Part shown: positions 53,155-64,000 of the stretch, in pieces
Position numbering within the stretch: position 1 is the first letter of the stretch
How the letters are laid out: each line of letters opens with the position of its first letter
Source of the DNA: Zopfochytrium polystomum
Taxonomy: Eukaryota; Chytridiomycota; Chytridiomycetes; Chytridiales; Chytridiaceae
DNA length: 64,000 bases
Direction of reading: 5' to 3'
NCBI GenBank assembly: GCA_025765615.1
Contig: JAIVFJ010000133.1
Span: 62,001 to 126,000 of the forward strand
Notes under the pieces: model-generated
Database searches by the model: none
Told to the model about the DNA's origin: nothing
The model's input: only the letters and a program-made list of their open reading frames with translations
Program-made: the position numbers and the translations under genes

Positions 53155-54357
53155 TTGTGTTTTTACAGCAGGAAAAGAAAAGAAATGGGTCGTCATTTTC
53201 CGTCCGTTTTCGCTATTGCGACCACCCAACCCGTTCGTTCTCCCCGCAATAACCGAAAGAATCCAGCGGGACCAACCCATCCCCGCAAGACGACACTCGG
53301 CGGCGCGCGCGGCGCAGCCAGCAAAAAGGGGCCATCCATACTCAATCCCTTCCCCGCGCCGATCCAAAGCCAGCAGCCACCACTAACCCACCTACCCGCC
53401 CGCCCCCAACCCGGCTTCACGGACGACGGACCGAACAAGAAGAAGAAAGCCGCCCCTCGCCTCGCCAGTCGAACCCCCTCCAACAAAAACAAAAACACTA
53501 GCAAAGCAACCACCGCCACCGCAACCCCCCGTTCCCCCAACAATATGCAACTCCAAAAGCGGCTCTGGCTGCAAAAGCAACAAGCCGAGCAGCAAGACGA
53601 GCGCGACGAGCGCGGCCGGCTCTTTGCCCCCATCACGGAGGCCGTCAACAAGCACTACGCCGCCGCGAGGGTAATATTCCCGCCCCCCACTTCCCTCGCC
53701 CTTCCCTGTTTTTCCTCGTGTTTTCCCCTGCCGCGTCTGACAACTACCGCCCTTCATTGGCCCCCTCTCCCGCCCCCGACTCCGACCCACCACCACCCCA
53801 ACCCACACCACTACCACCACCCCCAGCACTGGCACGACCCCCTCGACCGCTCCCTCTCCCGCGTCTACGCCGTCCGCCGCGCCGCAACCGCGCTCCGCTC
53901 CGCATCGTTCCCTTTACCCCCCACCACCACCGTGCCGCCGTCGCCGTTCGCGCACCCGCCGGTCCACTCTGCGGCGTCGTCGCCGGCCCTGCGCGCGCCG
54001 CCGCCGCCGACGCCGCCGACGATCAAGACCGGGACGGCAACGGCAACGGCGACGACAACAACGGCGACGGCCGCGGCGAACGGCCCGCGGCCGCCGTCGG
54101 CGGGAGTTGTTGGCGCCGGCGTGTTTGCGGCGGAGCGGGCGTTTGTGGCGGCGGGAGGCGGTGGAGTTACGCGGCCGTCGCCGCCGATCGTCGCCGCCAT
54201 GGCCACGCGGAGCACCAACGGAGGTGGAGGTGGAGGTGCAGGAGGTGGCGGAGCTCACGGTGGCGGTGTTTTGAATCCGTCGCCGCTGGCTGACGCGAGG
54301 GGACCGTTTCGCGGAAACGGGGCGGGCGTACAGAGCGACCGGAGAGCGAACGGCTGA
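53155..54357 (+). CDS. Uncharacterised low-complexity basic protein, about 348-400 aa
   Basis: Open from 53155 (another start at 53185) to 54357. An in-frame intron is likely at 53671-53826 (156 nt, GTAATA...CCCCAG): it removes a His/Pro-rich artefact and joins AVNKHYAAAR to HWHDPLDRSLSRVYAVRRAA. The N-terminal third is Lys/Arg/Pro-rich (PNKKKKAAPRLASRTPSNK), the middle has a short amphipathic Gln-rich helix (MQLQKRLWLQKQQAEQQDER), and the rest is Pro/Ala/Thr/Gly-rich. No domain recognised. Divergent from the sugar transporter. Confidence 0.45.
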   Translation: MCFYSRKRKEMGRHFPSVFAIATTQPVRSPRNNRKNPAGPTHPRKTTLGGARGAASKKGPSILNPFPAPIQSQQPPLTHLPARPQPGFTDDGPNKKKKAAPRLASRTPSNKNKNTSKATTATATPRSPNNMQLQKRLWLQKQQAEQQDERDERGRLFAPITEAVNKHYAAARVIFPPPTSLALPCFSSCFPLPRLTTTALHWPPLPPPTPTHHHPNPHHYHHPQHWHDPLDRSLSRVYAVRRAATALRSASFPLPPTTTVPPSPFAHPPVHSAASSPALRAPPPPTPPTIKTGTATATATTTTATAAANGPRPPSAGVVGAGVFAAERAFVAAGGGGVTRPSPPIVAAMATRSTNGGGGGGAGGGGAHGGGVLNPSPLADARGPFRGNGAGVQSDRRANG

Positions 54358-54629
54358 GGGTCGAGGTTGGTTGGGACTGCAAAATATATATCAACGCTCT
54401 GCTCTCAAGAAAACAGGGAGCGACACGCTCTTTCACAGAGTAATATGCAAAAAAGAAACAGGCCGGAGATCCAGAGTATTCATCGATTGAGACAGGTGTG
54501 CGCCCCAATGGACTCCACCAAAAAAGGGGCAGAGGCGAAACAAACAAGACATGTAAAAGAGGAACATTCCCGCTGGCAAAAGGGAAGAAAAAAAAGATTG
54601 TGGTGGGGTTGACTGCGATTACGATACAC

Positions 54630-56565
54630 TCAAGCACTGGGGTGGCGCTGTGTGCGGGTGTGCAAAGTGAAAGAATCGAAAGTCAGTTCATTGAGACGCA
54701 TCAAAACACGCAGAAAGCTGAGGTTAACTTACGAAGTTCTGGCCGGCGTACACCGCGGCTGAGCCCAGCTCCTCCTCGATGCTGGTGTTTCAAGGGACGT
54801 ACGAGTTAGCCGCGGTGAACTTAAAACGAGTGACAGAAAAAAAAACTAGGGCCCAAAAGGAAATGGCTTTACCGGAGCAGCTGGTTGTACTTGGCCAGAC
54901 GCTCACTCCTGCACGGCGCACCAGTCTTGATCTGGCCGGTCTTGAGGCCGACGACGAGGTCTGCAATGAACGTGTCCTCGGTCTCGCCCGAACGGTGGGA
55001 AACCATGACACCCCAGCCGTCCGACTGCGCCAGCTTGGATGCGCGGATGGACTCGGTGACGGAACCGATCTGGTTGACCTTGAGGAGGAGACCGTTGACA
55101 GCCTTCTTCTCGATGGCGGTCTGGATGCGTTCAGGGTTGGTGACGGTGAGGTCATCGCCGACGATCTGTATATCGACGGACGAAGTGAGCTTGTGGTAAG
55201 ACTCCCAGTCGTCCTGGTCGAACGGGTCCTCGATGGAGACGATGGGGTAGTCGCGGATGAACGACTTGTAGAGCTCCGACAGCTCTTCGCCGGAAATGTG
55301 CTTGGACGGGTCCGACTCGGGGTTCTTGAAGTCCAGGTCGTACTTGCCGCTCTCCTTGTAGAACTCGGACGCAGCCACGTCCATGCCGATCTTGACCTTG
55401 TCGGTGTAGCCGGCCTGGGCGATGGCGGTCTTGAGGAGCTCAAGGCCTTCCTTGTTGTCCTGGATGTTGGGCGCAAAACCGCCCTCGTCGCCGACGTTGG
55501 TGGCGTCCTGGCCGTACTTCTTCTTGATGACAGACTTGAGCGCGTGGTAGACCTCAGAGCCAATCTTCATGGCTTCGGCAAACGAGGACGCGCCGGTGGG
55601 CAGAATCATGAACTCCTGCATGGCGAGCTTGTTGCCGGCGTGGGAGCCGCCGTTGATGACGTTGAAGGCGGGGACGGGGAGGACGAAGGGGGCCTTGTTG
55701 CCGGCGAGGTCGGCGATGTGGGCGTACAGAGGAACGCCCTTGGCGGCAGCACCAGCGCGCGCGACGGCCAGGGACACGCCAAGAATGGCATTGGCGCCGA
55801 GTTCGGCTAGGGTTGGGGGATTCATGATCCAGAGTCAGTGAAACGCGTGCGAGCTGGTGAACGAAGCGGGGTGGCGAATTTCCATTCTGACTCACCCTTG
55901 TTCTTGGTGCCGTCCAACTTGAGCAAAAGCTCGTCAATGGCCTCCTGCTCGGTCACGCTGAGGCCCGACGAAATGAGGGCTGGGGCGATCTTCGAGTTCA
56001 CGTTGGCGACAGCCTTCAAAACACCTGCACGGATTGGAAACGAGAAATAGGATGCTGTCAGAACGCGAACGTCCGTTCCCGTGGCTGAAGTGGCTTCACA
56101 AACCTTTGCCGACGTAGTCCTTCTTGATGTTGTCGCGGAGCTCGAGGGCCTCGTGGATGCCGGTGGAAGCGCCTGACGGCACGGCGGCGCGGAAGACGCC
56201 TGGGTGGAGTGGTCGGGGAGCAAAGCAGAAGAAGATTGCGCGAAGTTCAGATGGGAACGCTCGGAAGTGCGAGCAAACGGACGACAACACGCGCGAGGGA
56301 AAGGCAGACGGTACCGTGCTTCGTGGTGACTTCGACCTCGACGGTCGGGTTTCCGCGAGAGTCGTAGATTTGGCGGGCGTGGACCTGTTGGGGAGGAGGA
56401 CGGTTGATGAAGAGAGAGAGAGCCGGGTAGTCAGAATCCGCGGGACACGGGGCGAACCACGCGCACGCGCCGTCGACCTCCTCATCATCCTCTTCCTTCC
56501 GTCATCTCCCTGCCGCTCTCCTGTCTCTCTCTCTCTCTCTCCCTCACCTTTGTGACGGTGGCCAT
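54630..56565 (-). CDS. eno: Enolase (2-phosphoglycerate dehydratase), multi-exon
   Basis: Glycolytic and gluconeogenic enzyme, 2-phosphoglycerate to phosphoenolpyruvate, Mg2+-dependent, cytosolic. The first exon is only 18 nt (56565-56548, MATVTK), then 56384-56316 ([20 protein letters not shown]), followed by [96 protein letters not shown] (catalytic Lys) and [19 protein letters not shown]. The C-terminus is split: ...AKYNQLLR, then [16 protein letters not shown] and a last small exon RHPSA with stop at 54630. All active-site segments are intact and no frameshift is seen, in contrast to other genes here. Confidence 0.96.
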
Positions 56566-57383
56566 GGTGTTGATTTCTTCAAATTCCTTTATTTGATTTG
56601 GTTATTTTTTTTATTTCTTGGGTTCAGCTGCTTCTTTATATGAAAGCTGAACCAATTGTGATCGATAAATGCTTAATGTGTTTGCCTTGTTGTCTGTCAT
56701 ACTGAGGAGTCCTCCTTGTCAACAACTCCTTCCGGACCAGACAGGCAGACAGACAGACTTGATCGAGGAAGTGGAACAAAAGGACAACAATCGATTGTCA
56801 AGCCTGCACACACACACATGGCTCGGCGATGATGTGGGTGTGTTTACAACTGTGCAATAACACTCGGCGATGGAGAATTTCAGGGGGATTTTCTGAGCGC
56901 TATCCAATCAATCTTATCAATCAATCAATCAATGTGATGTGATCTCCAATAACGCGATATTATAAACATTAACCTGTGTGTAGGGCAGTAAACTTTGGCG
57001 CAACAGAACGCCCCGAGTAGAAGTACCGAGAGAGAGAGAGAGAGAGAGAGAATCGACGGTGGAATCCGACGGAAGTTTGAAAAAAAAAAAAAGGGCAGGG
57101 CTTTCTTTGCCTTTCGTGTTTTTAGGTGACTTGCCAGCTCCGGCCGGTTCTTCCCAACAAATATCTCTGCGCTCTCTGCCCTCTCGCCATCGGGGGTATT
57201 ATTGAGTCTTCATTGCTGACCTCTGGGCAAACAAAGAGGGTTTTGGCACGTTAGACTCCGCGTTGCTCGGCGCTCGATGGGTTCCCATCCAGCACAGAGC
57301 TTTGAAATTGCGGCGTGACCATCATTTCTGCCCTGCGTTCATGCCGTTTCAAGCGATGGCACGCCCCCCCTTTAAACCCCCTA
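56566..57383. other. Enolase promoter region and flank
   Basis: T-rich sequence just upstream of the enolase ATG, ATCA/ATCAA direct repeats near 56905-56935, and a (GA)n tract at 57030-57052. No gene seen. Confidence 0.6.
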
Positions 57384-58630
57384 TCACAACCCGCCGTCCG
57401 TCTGCACAAACACGCTCGCGTACCCAGCCCAAACCCCCGTCACGCGTCTCCCCTCGAATGCGTCCGCGCAAACTTCGGTCGGCACCAACACATCCCCCCC
57501 GCCGTCGTCGGCAGCCGCAACCCCGCAGTTCCCGTGCTCGTTCCACCCCCACGCGACCAGGACCTTCTTCCGCCGCTCTTCCCCGCCCGCCGCGGCATCC
57601 GGCGCCGCCGCCAGCGCCACCCCGGACTCGGCGCCGAACGCCAGCATCTCGCACCCGCGCAGCGCCGCGACTTCGACGGGGGTATCCCACGCCGCGCGGT
57701 CGCCGCCGTCGACGACTGGCACCTGCCCGCGCTCGCGCCGGCCCCACATAAACACCCTCCCGGCGTCCGTCTGCGCGCCAGAGTGGCCCCACCCGGCAAA
57801 CACCCGCGTCGCGCGCTCGTCGACGCGCAGCGGCAGCGCGACGCGGTGCAGCCACGCGGGGAGTCGTCTGCTGCTGCTGTCGTTGCCGCCGTCGTCCTCA
57901 CCCGCCGCGTTGTTGAACCCGGGCCCGAGCTCGCCGTGCGGGCTGCGCGTGCCGATCGTGTACACCCCACAGCCATCGACACCATCGTCGCCGATCGCGA
58001 CCGCGTGCCGGTGCCCGCTCCCCGCGATCGCAACGATGTGCGGCGCCGGCGGCCCCAGCCCCGGCGCGGACAGCCCGAGGGTACGTGCGCCGGCGGCGCC
58101 GAGGCATCGCAACGCGCCCGAGGCGAGGAGCACAAGAGTGTACCGGTGCCCGGCGGCGATCGCGACGGCGGCGTCCGTCGGCGGCAGCAGCTGCGCGCTC
58201 ACGCGGCGCGGCGGAGACGCCGCCGCCGCCGTGTTGCGGAGGTCGTGGCCGAGCTCCCCGTGCGCGCCGCTGCCAAACGTCACGACGGCCCCGGCGGCGG
58301 TACGTAGCGCCGAGTGTGTGGTTCCGCAGGCGACTTGGACGATGCGGTCGTTGTCTGCGATTTCGACGTCCGCGGGTAGGGGGACGCGGACAAAGTGCGG
58401 GTGGAGGTAGTGGTGGTGCGGGGAATGGACGGACAGGCCCAGCTGTCCGTGCGAGTTGGAGCCTGCGGCGAAGAGGGCGCCGGTGGCGGCGCAGACGAGG
58501 AGGGTGTGGTTTGCGCCGGTCGCGAGCGTCAGGACCGGGAAGGTGATCCGGTGGAGAAGGGATGGTGGTGGAGCAGCTGCTGGCTCGGGTGGCGGTGTCG
58601 CGGGTGTCCCGCTTTCGGGCGAACGCGCAT

Positions 58631-58665
<35 letters not shown>

Positions 58666-58754
58666 TAAAAGACGGGGAGCGGGGTCCGCGCGTCGACGGC
58701 CGCTTCGGCCGTCCCGAGCTGCCCGGATCCGTTGGAGCCAAAGGCAAAGAGCAT
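57384..58754 (-). CDS. RCC1-repeat protein, ATS1-like, 456 aa
   Basis: ATG at 58754 (MLFAFGSNGSGQLG) chosen because the family starts directly with this blade; an in-frame ATG at 58844 adds 30 unrelated residues. RCC1 blades: LFAFGSNGSGQLG, LFAAGSNSHGQLGL, VVTFGSGAHGELGHD, YTIGTRSPHGELGPG, VFMWGRRERGQVPV and VLVAWGWNEHGNCGV, with intervening VACGTTHSALRTAAG-type strands. The final WGWNEHGNCG and WAGYASVFV are characteristic of the ATS1 subgroup, whose yeast member works with Kti11/Dph3 in diphthamide and tRNA wobble-uridine modification. The protein is short for canonical RCC1 and lacks its nuclear tail. A seven-bladed propeller is likely; the ATS1 assignment is inference. Confidence 0.75.
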
Positions 58755-58914
58755 TCGCCCTTGCACTTTTCTGGATCTGTCGGGTGACAAGTGCGGAGAA
58801 CAAAGTTGAATGCAACGTTTGTCTTCGGATGGAAAAAACGCCAAATGATATGATGTCGCTGCAATCCGCTAACACACATTTTGATAAGTAAGTAAACCCT
58901 CCCTCCCTCATAGA

Positions 58915-60181
58915 TCAAAAGTACTGTGGCGGCATGACGGAGGCTGCGGCCGCCGCCGCCCGCGCTTCAGGCGATGCCTCGCGGGCCGGCATAAGCGGCC
59001 GCAACTCGATCACACCACCATCCCCACCCACCACCGGGGGCGGATCCGTCCCTTCGCCGTCCCCGCCGGCCGCCCGCGGCTCGTACGACGGCAGCTGGTC
59101 CTCGTCGTCCTGGTCGGTCGAGGCGCCGCGCTCGTACTCGTCGTCCGACGTGTTATCGCGCTGCCGCTGCTCGGCCACCAGGAGGAGGTACACGGGCGGC
59201 GGGCCAAAGAGCGCCGGCGTCATTGTCACTTTGTGCAGTTCGGTCGTCCAGCGGAGCCGCTTGCGGTCGTCGGTTGCGCTCCAGACCGCGAGCGTTTCGT
59301 GGATTTCTGCCAGGAACTTGCCGGGGGCGTGCGGGGTGAGGATTGGAAGTGCGTCAAGGAAAAACAAACACAAGACACACCTTTGGTCCCTTTCGTCCCG
59401 CAGAGAGAGCAAACGACGCCGAAATGAGAGAAACGAATACCAGCATCCAAGTTGTAGTTGCGCCTGCAACCCCCGTTTTCCCAATTATTCCGGCAGTGAA
59501 CGACGTCGCGAGCGCCACGATCGAAAGCGAAGCGGCATAGGTCTTGTAGACGGACGCCCAGTCCTTCAACACGGCCTGTCGGCTCAGCATCTTGTTCAGG
59601 TCCCGTATGCGGCTGGCGTACTCGTGGTTTGGTATCTGGATCGCAGGATTTTGGGGGCCCCGCGGAGTGCGGAGTGTGAGTTGTTGGACTTTTTTTTTGC
59701 GCAGCAAGCTTACCAAATCATCCAGCGCGTCAGGTCGGATCTCGGAAAAATACGCAATGTCCCTCTGCCGACGACGACGACGACGACGACGACCACCGCG
59801 GGCACCCAGCCCGGCGGCGGTGACCGCCGCCTTTGCCGCCCCCGTGACTCCACCTCGCCCCATCCCCAAGATCCCCCACAACCACTCGCCGCGTTCCGTC
59901 GCCGGCTCGCCCTCATCATCCTCGTCCTCGTCCTGCAAGGCGACGCGGCCGCGCGCGTACACGAGCGGTACCTCAGCGAGGCGGGTGTACCGGCCGCGGC
60001 GATGGCGTCGGCGACGGCGGCGGCGGCGCTCTCGCTCGTCATCGCCGTCTGCGGCGGGCGTCGGGGTGGCAGGGGGCGGCGGGAGGTCGACGGCGACGGT
60101 GGCGGCGGTGGGGTCAAAGTCGTCGTCGACAAGGGCGAAGCCAGGGCGGGCGGTTAGGGCGAGCTGGTTGGTGTTTGGCAT
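58915..60181 (-). CDS. Two-helix membrane protein of unknown function, 3 exons, about 374 aa
   Basis: Exons 60181-59714, 59635-59381 and 59316-58915 are in phase when started at MPNTNQLALTARPGF (60181). An upstream Ala/Pro-rich frame with ATG at about 60406 could be a further exon. The N-terminal half is polar with a poly-Arg stretch and an acidic EDEDDEGE patch. A helix DIAYFSEIRPDALDDL is followed by NHEYASRIRDLNKMLSRQ, then two membrane segments (about TYAASLSIVALATSFTAGII and TTTWMLVFVSLISASFALSA) and a soluble tail (FLAEIHETLAVWSATDDRKR, LHKVTMTPALFGPPPVYLLL). It ends in an acidic, Pro/Ala-rich region. Family not recognised. Confidence 0.55.
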
Positions 60182-60561
60182 AAAGCGTGCGGGGGCGGGG
60201 GGGGCGGGCGGCGGACGGGTGGGGTGGGGTCGCAGGCGATGAGGACTGTGGCGACGAGGATGAGGACGATGATGTTGGTTGACCGAATGAGGCTGCATTA
60301 GGAGTGGGGGGGTCAGAAGTAGGGGGCTGCTGGGAGGGAGGAGATGCCAAAGGCGACGAGGACGCTGCTGCTGCCGCCGCCGCCGTTGGCCCTACCGCCG
60401 CCATCGTGGAAGCACGCTGGTGCTGAGTGAGTTGTGGTTGGGTTTGGAGGGTGAGCGAAGCGAGCGAAAGGGACGACGTTCGGGGGAAGAACTTTCTGGG
60501 GTTCAAAGAGTGGCGCAAACAACAGCAAACCGACTGGCCGTTTGTCTCCTCTCTCTTACAC

Positions 60562-60633
60562 ACACGCACACACACACACACACACACACACTCTCTCTCT
60601 CTCTCTCTCTCTCCCTCTCTCTCTCTCTCTCTT
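60562..60633. repeat. (CA)n-(CT)n compound microsatellite
   Basis: A CA tract (about 60560-60590) passes into a CT tract (about 60591-60632) in the divergent region between the membrane-protein gene and the SDR gene. Confidence 0.9.
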
Positions 60634-60798
60634 TTCTCTGCCCCAGATGTCTATCTCTCTTTCTGTCTCAGCCCTTTTCTCTGCTGTGCGTCGACCAGTG
60701 TTCGATCGTGCACATATTAATATTTAGTAACAAGTTTATCGTTCACTGTTTGCGCCACCGCTAATCACAGCGCCCAACAGCAACAACAAAACTGCACA

Positions 60799-61476
60799 AT
60801 GAAGGTGACGGTGATTGGCGCATCGCTTGACACGGTCGGCGCCCACGTCGCACGCCAGGCCCTGGAGCTCGGCCACACGGTGACGGTGCTCGCCCGCGAC
60901 CCGGCGCGCCTCAGGCTCGGCAGCGACGGCACTGCCTCGGGGGCGGCGGCGACGGGGCTGACGGGGTTGACGGTCGTGACCGGCAGCGTGACGGTTGCCG
61001 CGGACGTGGCGGCCGCCCTCTCCGCCGACACGCAGGTGGTCGTCAACGCGGTGGGCGGCCGCGGCGGCGACTCTGGCAGCCCCGGTGCGGCGACGGTGGC
61101 GTCCGACTCATCGCTGGTGCTCGTGCCGGCGATCAAGGAGCGGTGCCCCGGCGCGCGGCTGATCACGGTGACGTCGATGGGGTGCGGCGACTCGCTGTCG
61201 ACTGGGGGGTGGGTGGTGTGGGGGCTCGTCAAGACGGTGCTCGCGCGGCCCATCGCCGACAAGGACAAGCAAGAGGCTACCGTCGTCGCCGCATCCGACT
61301 GGCTGGACTGGGTGACCGTGCGCCCGTCCGGCCTCACCGACGGCCCAAAGACCGGCAAGTACAAGACGGGCGCCGTCCCCGGCTCGCAGATTTCGAGGAG
61401 CGACGTCGCTGACTTTGTCGTCAAGTGCTTCCAGGGCGACGAGTGGAAGCACAAGTCGCCGTCCGTGACGTACTAA
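60799..61476 (+). CDS. NAD(P)-binding atypical SDR (NmrA/BVR-B-like), 225 aa
   Basis: Single exon. The Rossmann start is MKVTVIGASLDTVGAHVARQ (GxxxxxG pattern), followed by VTVLARDPARL, a charged loop after beta-2, which fits NADP(H) preference. Then TVVTGSVTVAADVAAAL, VVVNAVGG, RLITVTSMGCGDS, LDWVTVRPSGLTD and a C-terminal ISRSDVADFVVKCFQ. Length and motif order match the PF13460-type family that includes biliverdin reductase B and SDR_a5 oxidoreductases. The classical SDR YxxxK pair is absent, as usual in this group. Substrate unknown. Confidence 0.8.
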   Translation: MKVTVIGASLDTVGAHVARQALELGHTVTVLARDPARLRLGSDGTASGAAATGLTGLTVVTGSVTVAADVAAALSADTQVVVNAVGGRGGDSGSPGAATVASDSSLVLVPAIKERCPGARLITVTSMGCGDSLSTGGWVVWGLVKTVLARPIADKDKQEATVVAASDWLDWVTVRPSGLTDGPKTGKYKTGAVPGSQISRSDVADFVVKCFQGDEWKHKSPSVTY

Positions 61477-62260
61477 CAAGCAGCGAGCAAGCGAAGCATT
61501 TTTTCGTGAAATCCAAAGGGGTAGTTTTTTTTTTGTTGTTGGTGTCGTAGTTGTTGTTGCTGTGGTTAAGAATTTTTACTTTGGTGTGAAGCCCATACAT
61601 CCGCAAACGAGTGAAAATGCGAAACCACTCTTCACAGCTGCGATTTCGTGCCACGTCTTGTGACAGACAACCAAGTTCACAGACGTGGCCACCAAAGCGG
61701 CGGTGCGGTGGCGCGGATTATTAGCAAGTCAAAGAACCAAAGCGACTTGTGCAATTATACCTCGTGGCCGCCCATGTGCGGTATTGCCAAGCGGTCTGGC
61801 AGCAAAGCTCGTTGGGAGGGCTGACGCAGTGAAATGAGCTTAAAGTATCTCGAAATGAATGCAGCGACCTGCTTTAATAATTTCATGCCGCAGCCAGTGG
61901 AGATGCTCGTGGGACTGACGAACGACATTCACCGCATTTGAACTAATGTAAGGAACACACACTTGTGGACTCAAGGACCATCTTCATCTTTCATCACGTT
62001 GGGTTGTTGGGTTTTTGGTGGTGGTCAAGCCCTCATGCTGGTCAGGCCTGTTTGGGAGTTGATTGTTTGCGTTTTCCTTGTTTCGGTTTTGGTGATTGGA
62101 AATTGCGAAGATTGGGCGAGCAACAGAGGAAAGGAGGAATAATCTGGTGAAAGGAAAAAAGAAAGTGAAACAAAAGAAAAAAACCCTCTTTCTTTCTTTC
62201 TCTGTGGCTGCCCCTTTCCCACCCCCATTCCCCACGCGAGAAGGGCGCTCGCACAGAGGG
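61477..62260. other. Intergenic region, no gene seen
   Basis: 3' flank of the SDR gene and 5' flank of the Ser-rich gene. A tRNA-like D-arm string near 61776-61800 lacks matching T and acceptor arms. Confidence 0.6.
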
Positions 62261-64000
62261 ATGAGCACACTAACACTGACTGCCACGCCTTTGGCCACAA
62301 CAACCACGGCAGCTACACCCGCTACTGCCGCCATCTCCACCGCCTACTCGACCACGGCGCCGTCGACCCTGGGTGGTGTCGCCGCCGTTCCCGTAGCCTC
62401 GTCGTCGTCTTCGTTGTTGTCGTCGTCGTCGACGTCCTCGCCTTCATTGTCCTCCTCATCTCCTGCGGCTTTCCATGCGCCCGCAACTTCCGCTTCCCTT
62501 CCACAGCCTCAGACACCACTCACTCCCATTGTTGTCCCTCCACCAGCGGCCCTGGATGCAAGCGTGGCTAGCATCTCCAGCATCTCCTCCAGCAGCACCA
62601 GCAGCCTGAGCAGCCTTGGCGCGCTGGACTCGGTCCTTGCCGCCATTCCAACCACCACCAAGGTGCAGATCTCCTCTCTGTCGATCGTGGACTTTGACGA
62701 TGACTCGGAAGATGCGCTGGACTCGGACGCTCAGGAGGGGCGAGAAAGTGAAGACCACTCGTCGAGCCCAAGCTCCTTTTCGGAACACACTTGGGCCTCG
62801 GCTTACACATCCGCCGTATCGTCGTTCAACCTCAGCAACAGTGCCAATCCCAACAGATCCCCGACTCGCCCTTTCCCTCCACGGTCTGCGCTGTCAATGA
62901 GCTCCTCCTCCTCCATCTCGTCTCTGCCCCATTCATCTTTTCCCGCTGGTATCCCCGAGTCGGAGGAACCGGAAGATGAACCGGAATCTTCCTCCTTTGC
63001 CACTCTCCGCCCGTCTGTCGCCTCCACCACGGCACCGCAAAACTCGACGGCCAAGCCGTACTCTTCTCCAAAGCGCCCTCCTCTTTCTTCCACCAAACCT
63101 GCCCATCGCCCCCAGAGGGCGATGTCCACTCCTCTCGTCGTCAGCTCGTCCCAGCGTCCCATGCTCCCCTTTTCGTCTGACCAATCGGGGTCTCCCCAGC
63201 AACCCTCTCTTCCTCATACAACATCAGAGGCTACCTTGACGAGCCCGTTAAACACAACTTTTGGCGCATCCCGAACCCTTACTGCGATGGAACTCAAAAA
63301 CCTTCGACACGCCTCTACCATTTCGCAAAACAGCATTTTGTCGAGGGACGACGACGTGGAAGAGGAAGACCGATTTCTGGCAGCAGTTCAACGCCGTTTG
63401 ACGGAGCTGGAATCGCAAGAGAAGATGCAATCCCCTGTAACGTCACCGTCGCGGGAGGGAAGTTTGTCAATGTCACCTCCAACGTCCCCGCCCAGCTCTC
63501 CACCTTCTCGTGCGACTCTGGATGGCTCACTCCCGACGCTTACCAAGGCGCAAACACAAGCCTCGTTGAGCACCTTGACCCGCCCAGATCAGCCTCCGCT
63601 GCCGCCGTTATCCGCCGGTGGTGCAGGATCGTTCAGTTTCTTCACCGATTTGTTCACCAAAGCCTTTAGATCGCGAAACGGCAGTCCAAGCACCAGCCCA
63701 CCCACGAGCTCATCGTCCCTTTCCGACAATCGTGCCCGTTACTCGACACCAGTTATGTCTTACCGACCAACCACAATGTCCCCATCGCAGTCTGCGCATA
63801 CTACTCTTCCGCGGCCACCCACCGCCGTCAACTTGCGAAACCGAAACCTTCCCCCTTCACGAAATACCGCCTCCCCGTCAAATCCAACGGCTATGGGTCA
63901 TTCTTCCTCCGCTGGAATGCTTTCCCCACGAATGTCTTGGTCGAGTTTGGCTGGCGTCACTCCCAGTCCCACTGGTATCCCTCGAGAGCGGAAACCGACT
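62261..64000 (+). CDS. Ser-rich disordered protein, 5' part only (at least 580 codons)
   Basis: Open from ATG 62261 (MSTLTLTATPLATTTTAA) to the end of the window with no stop, so the 3' part is outside. The sequence is Ser/Thr/Pro-rich throughout with an acidic patch (IVDFDDDSEDALDSD), a short predicted coiled segment (EEEDRFLAAVQRRLTELESQ) and a basic phenylalanine-containing element (FSFFTDLFTKAFRSRNG). Many SP/TP and RxxS sites suggest kinase regulation. No domain is visible in the portion present; a folded domain may follow beyond the window. Confidence 0.65.
   Translation, partial: MSTLTLTATPLATTTTAATPATAAISTAYSTTAPSTLGGVAAVPVASSSSSLLSSSSTSSPSLSSSSPAAFHAPATSASLPQPQTPLTPIVVPPPAALDASVASISSISSSSTSSLSSLGALDSVLAAIPTTTKVQISSLSIVDFDDDSEDALDSDAQEGRESEDHSSSPSSFSEHTWASAYTSAVSSFNLSNSANPNRSPTRPFPPRSALSMSSSSSISSLPHSSFPAGIPESEEPEDEPESSSFATLRPSVASTTAPQNSTAKPYSSPKRPPLSSTKPAHRPQRAMSTPLVVSSSQRPMLPFSSDQSGSPQQPSLPHTTSEATLTSPLNTTFGASRTLTAMELKNLRHASTISQNSILSRDDDVEEEDRFLAAVQRRLTELESQEKMQSPVTSPSREGSLSMSPPTSPPSSPPSRATLDGSLPTLTKAQTQASLSTLTRPDQPPLPPLSAGGAGSFSFFTDLFTKAFRSRNGSPSTSPPTSSSSLSDNRARYSTPVMSYRPTTMSPSQSAHTTLPRPPTAVNLRNRNLPPSRNTASPSNPTAMGHSSSAGMLSPRMSWSSLAGVTPSPTGIPRERKPT

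Noticed and set aside
61776..61830. tRNA-like D-arm string (GCCAAGCGGTCTGGCAGC)
   Set aside because: No T loop or matching acceptor stem within tRNA distance.

Overview
The window looks like nuclear DNA of a zoosporic true fungus, most likely a chytrid (inference). Genes are GC-rich and carry short GT..AG introns of about 44-210 nt. Gene content is fungal: an assimilatory nitrite reductase with fused BFD and Rieske domains, a GCN4/CPC1-type bZIP factor, an MFS sugar transporter and a Rho GTPase. One locus is a recognisable relative of the outer-dynein-arm docking protein TTC25/ODAD4, which only a flagellated lineage would need. Trp-rich ankyrin-like proteins, (CA)n/(CT)n microsatellites and long poly(T) intron tracts are frequent.

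Layout. 1-9971: tail of an LRR protein, a HET-domain-like protein, nitrite reductase (minus strand) behind a cluster of GATA motifs, and an ankyrin-like protein. 11.3-20.0 kb, all minus strand: a His/Gln-rich protein with a paired Cys/His motif, an EIF1AD homologue and a TACC-domain protein. 22.0-30.8 kb: a bZIP factor with a possible uORF, a broken TTC25-like locus, an FkbM-type methyltransferase, a six-exon Rho GTPase and a LEA-2-like membrane protein.

31-44.6 kb is a gene-poor island. It holds five tandem, same-strand paralogues of a small, probably GPI-anchored, low-complexity surface protein (one broken), two tRNA genes (Cys with an intron, Glu) and duplicated flanking DNA. I do not recognise this family and consider it the most interesting part of the window.

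44.6-64 kb is gene-dense again: a PCO/ADO-type thiol dioxygenase with a long C-terminal extension, a SAP + F-box protein, an MFS sugar transporter with a tail of about 430 residues, a low-complexity protein, enolase, an RCC1/ATS1-like protein, a two-helix membrane protein, an NAD(P)-binding SDR, and the 5' part of a Ser-rich disordered protein that runs off the end.

Several otherwise conserved genes contain single-base frameshifts (dioxygenase, transporter, array copy 2, TTC25-like). Each could be real decay or a residual assembly indel; read-level data are needed to decide. Exon coordinates come from reading splice signals by eye and testing phase, so they are predictions.
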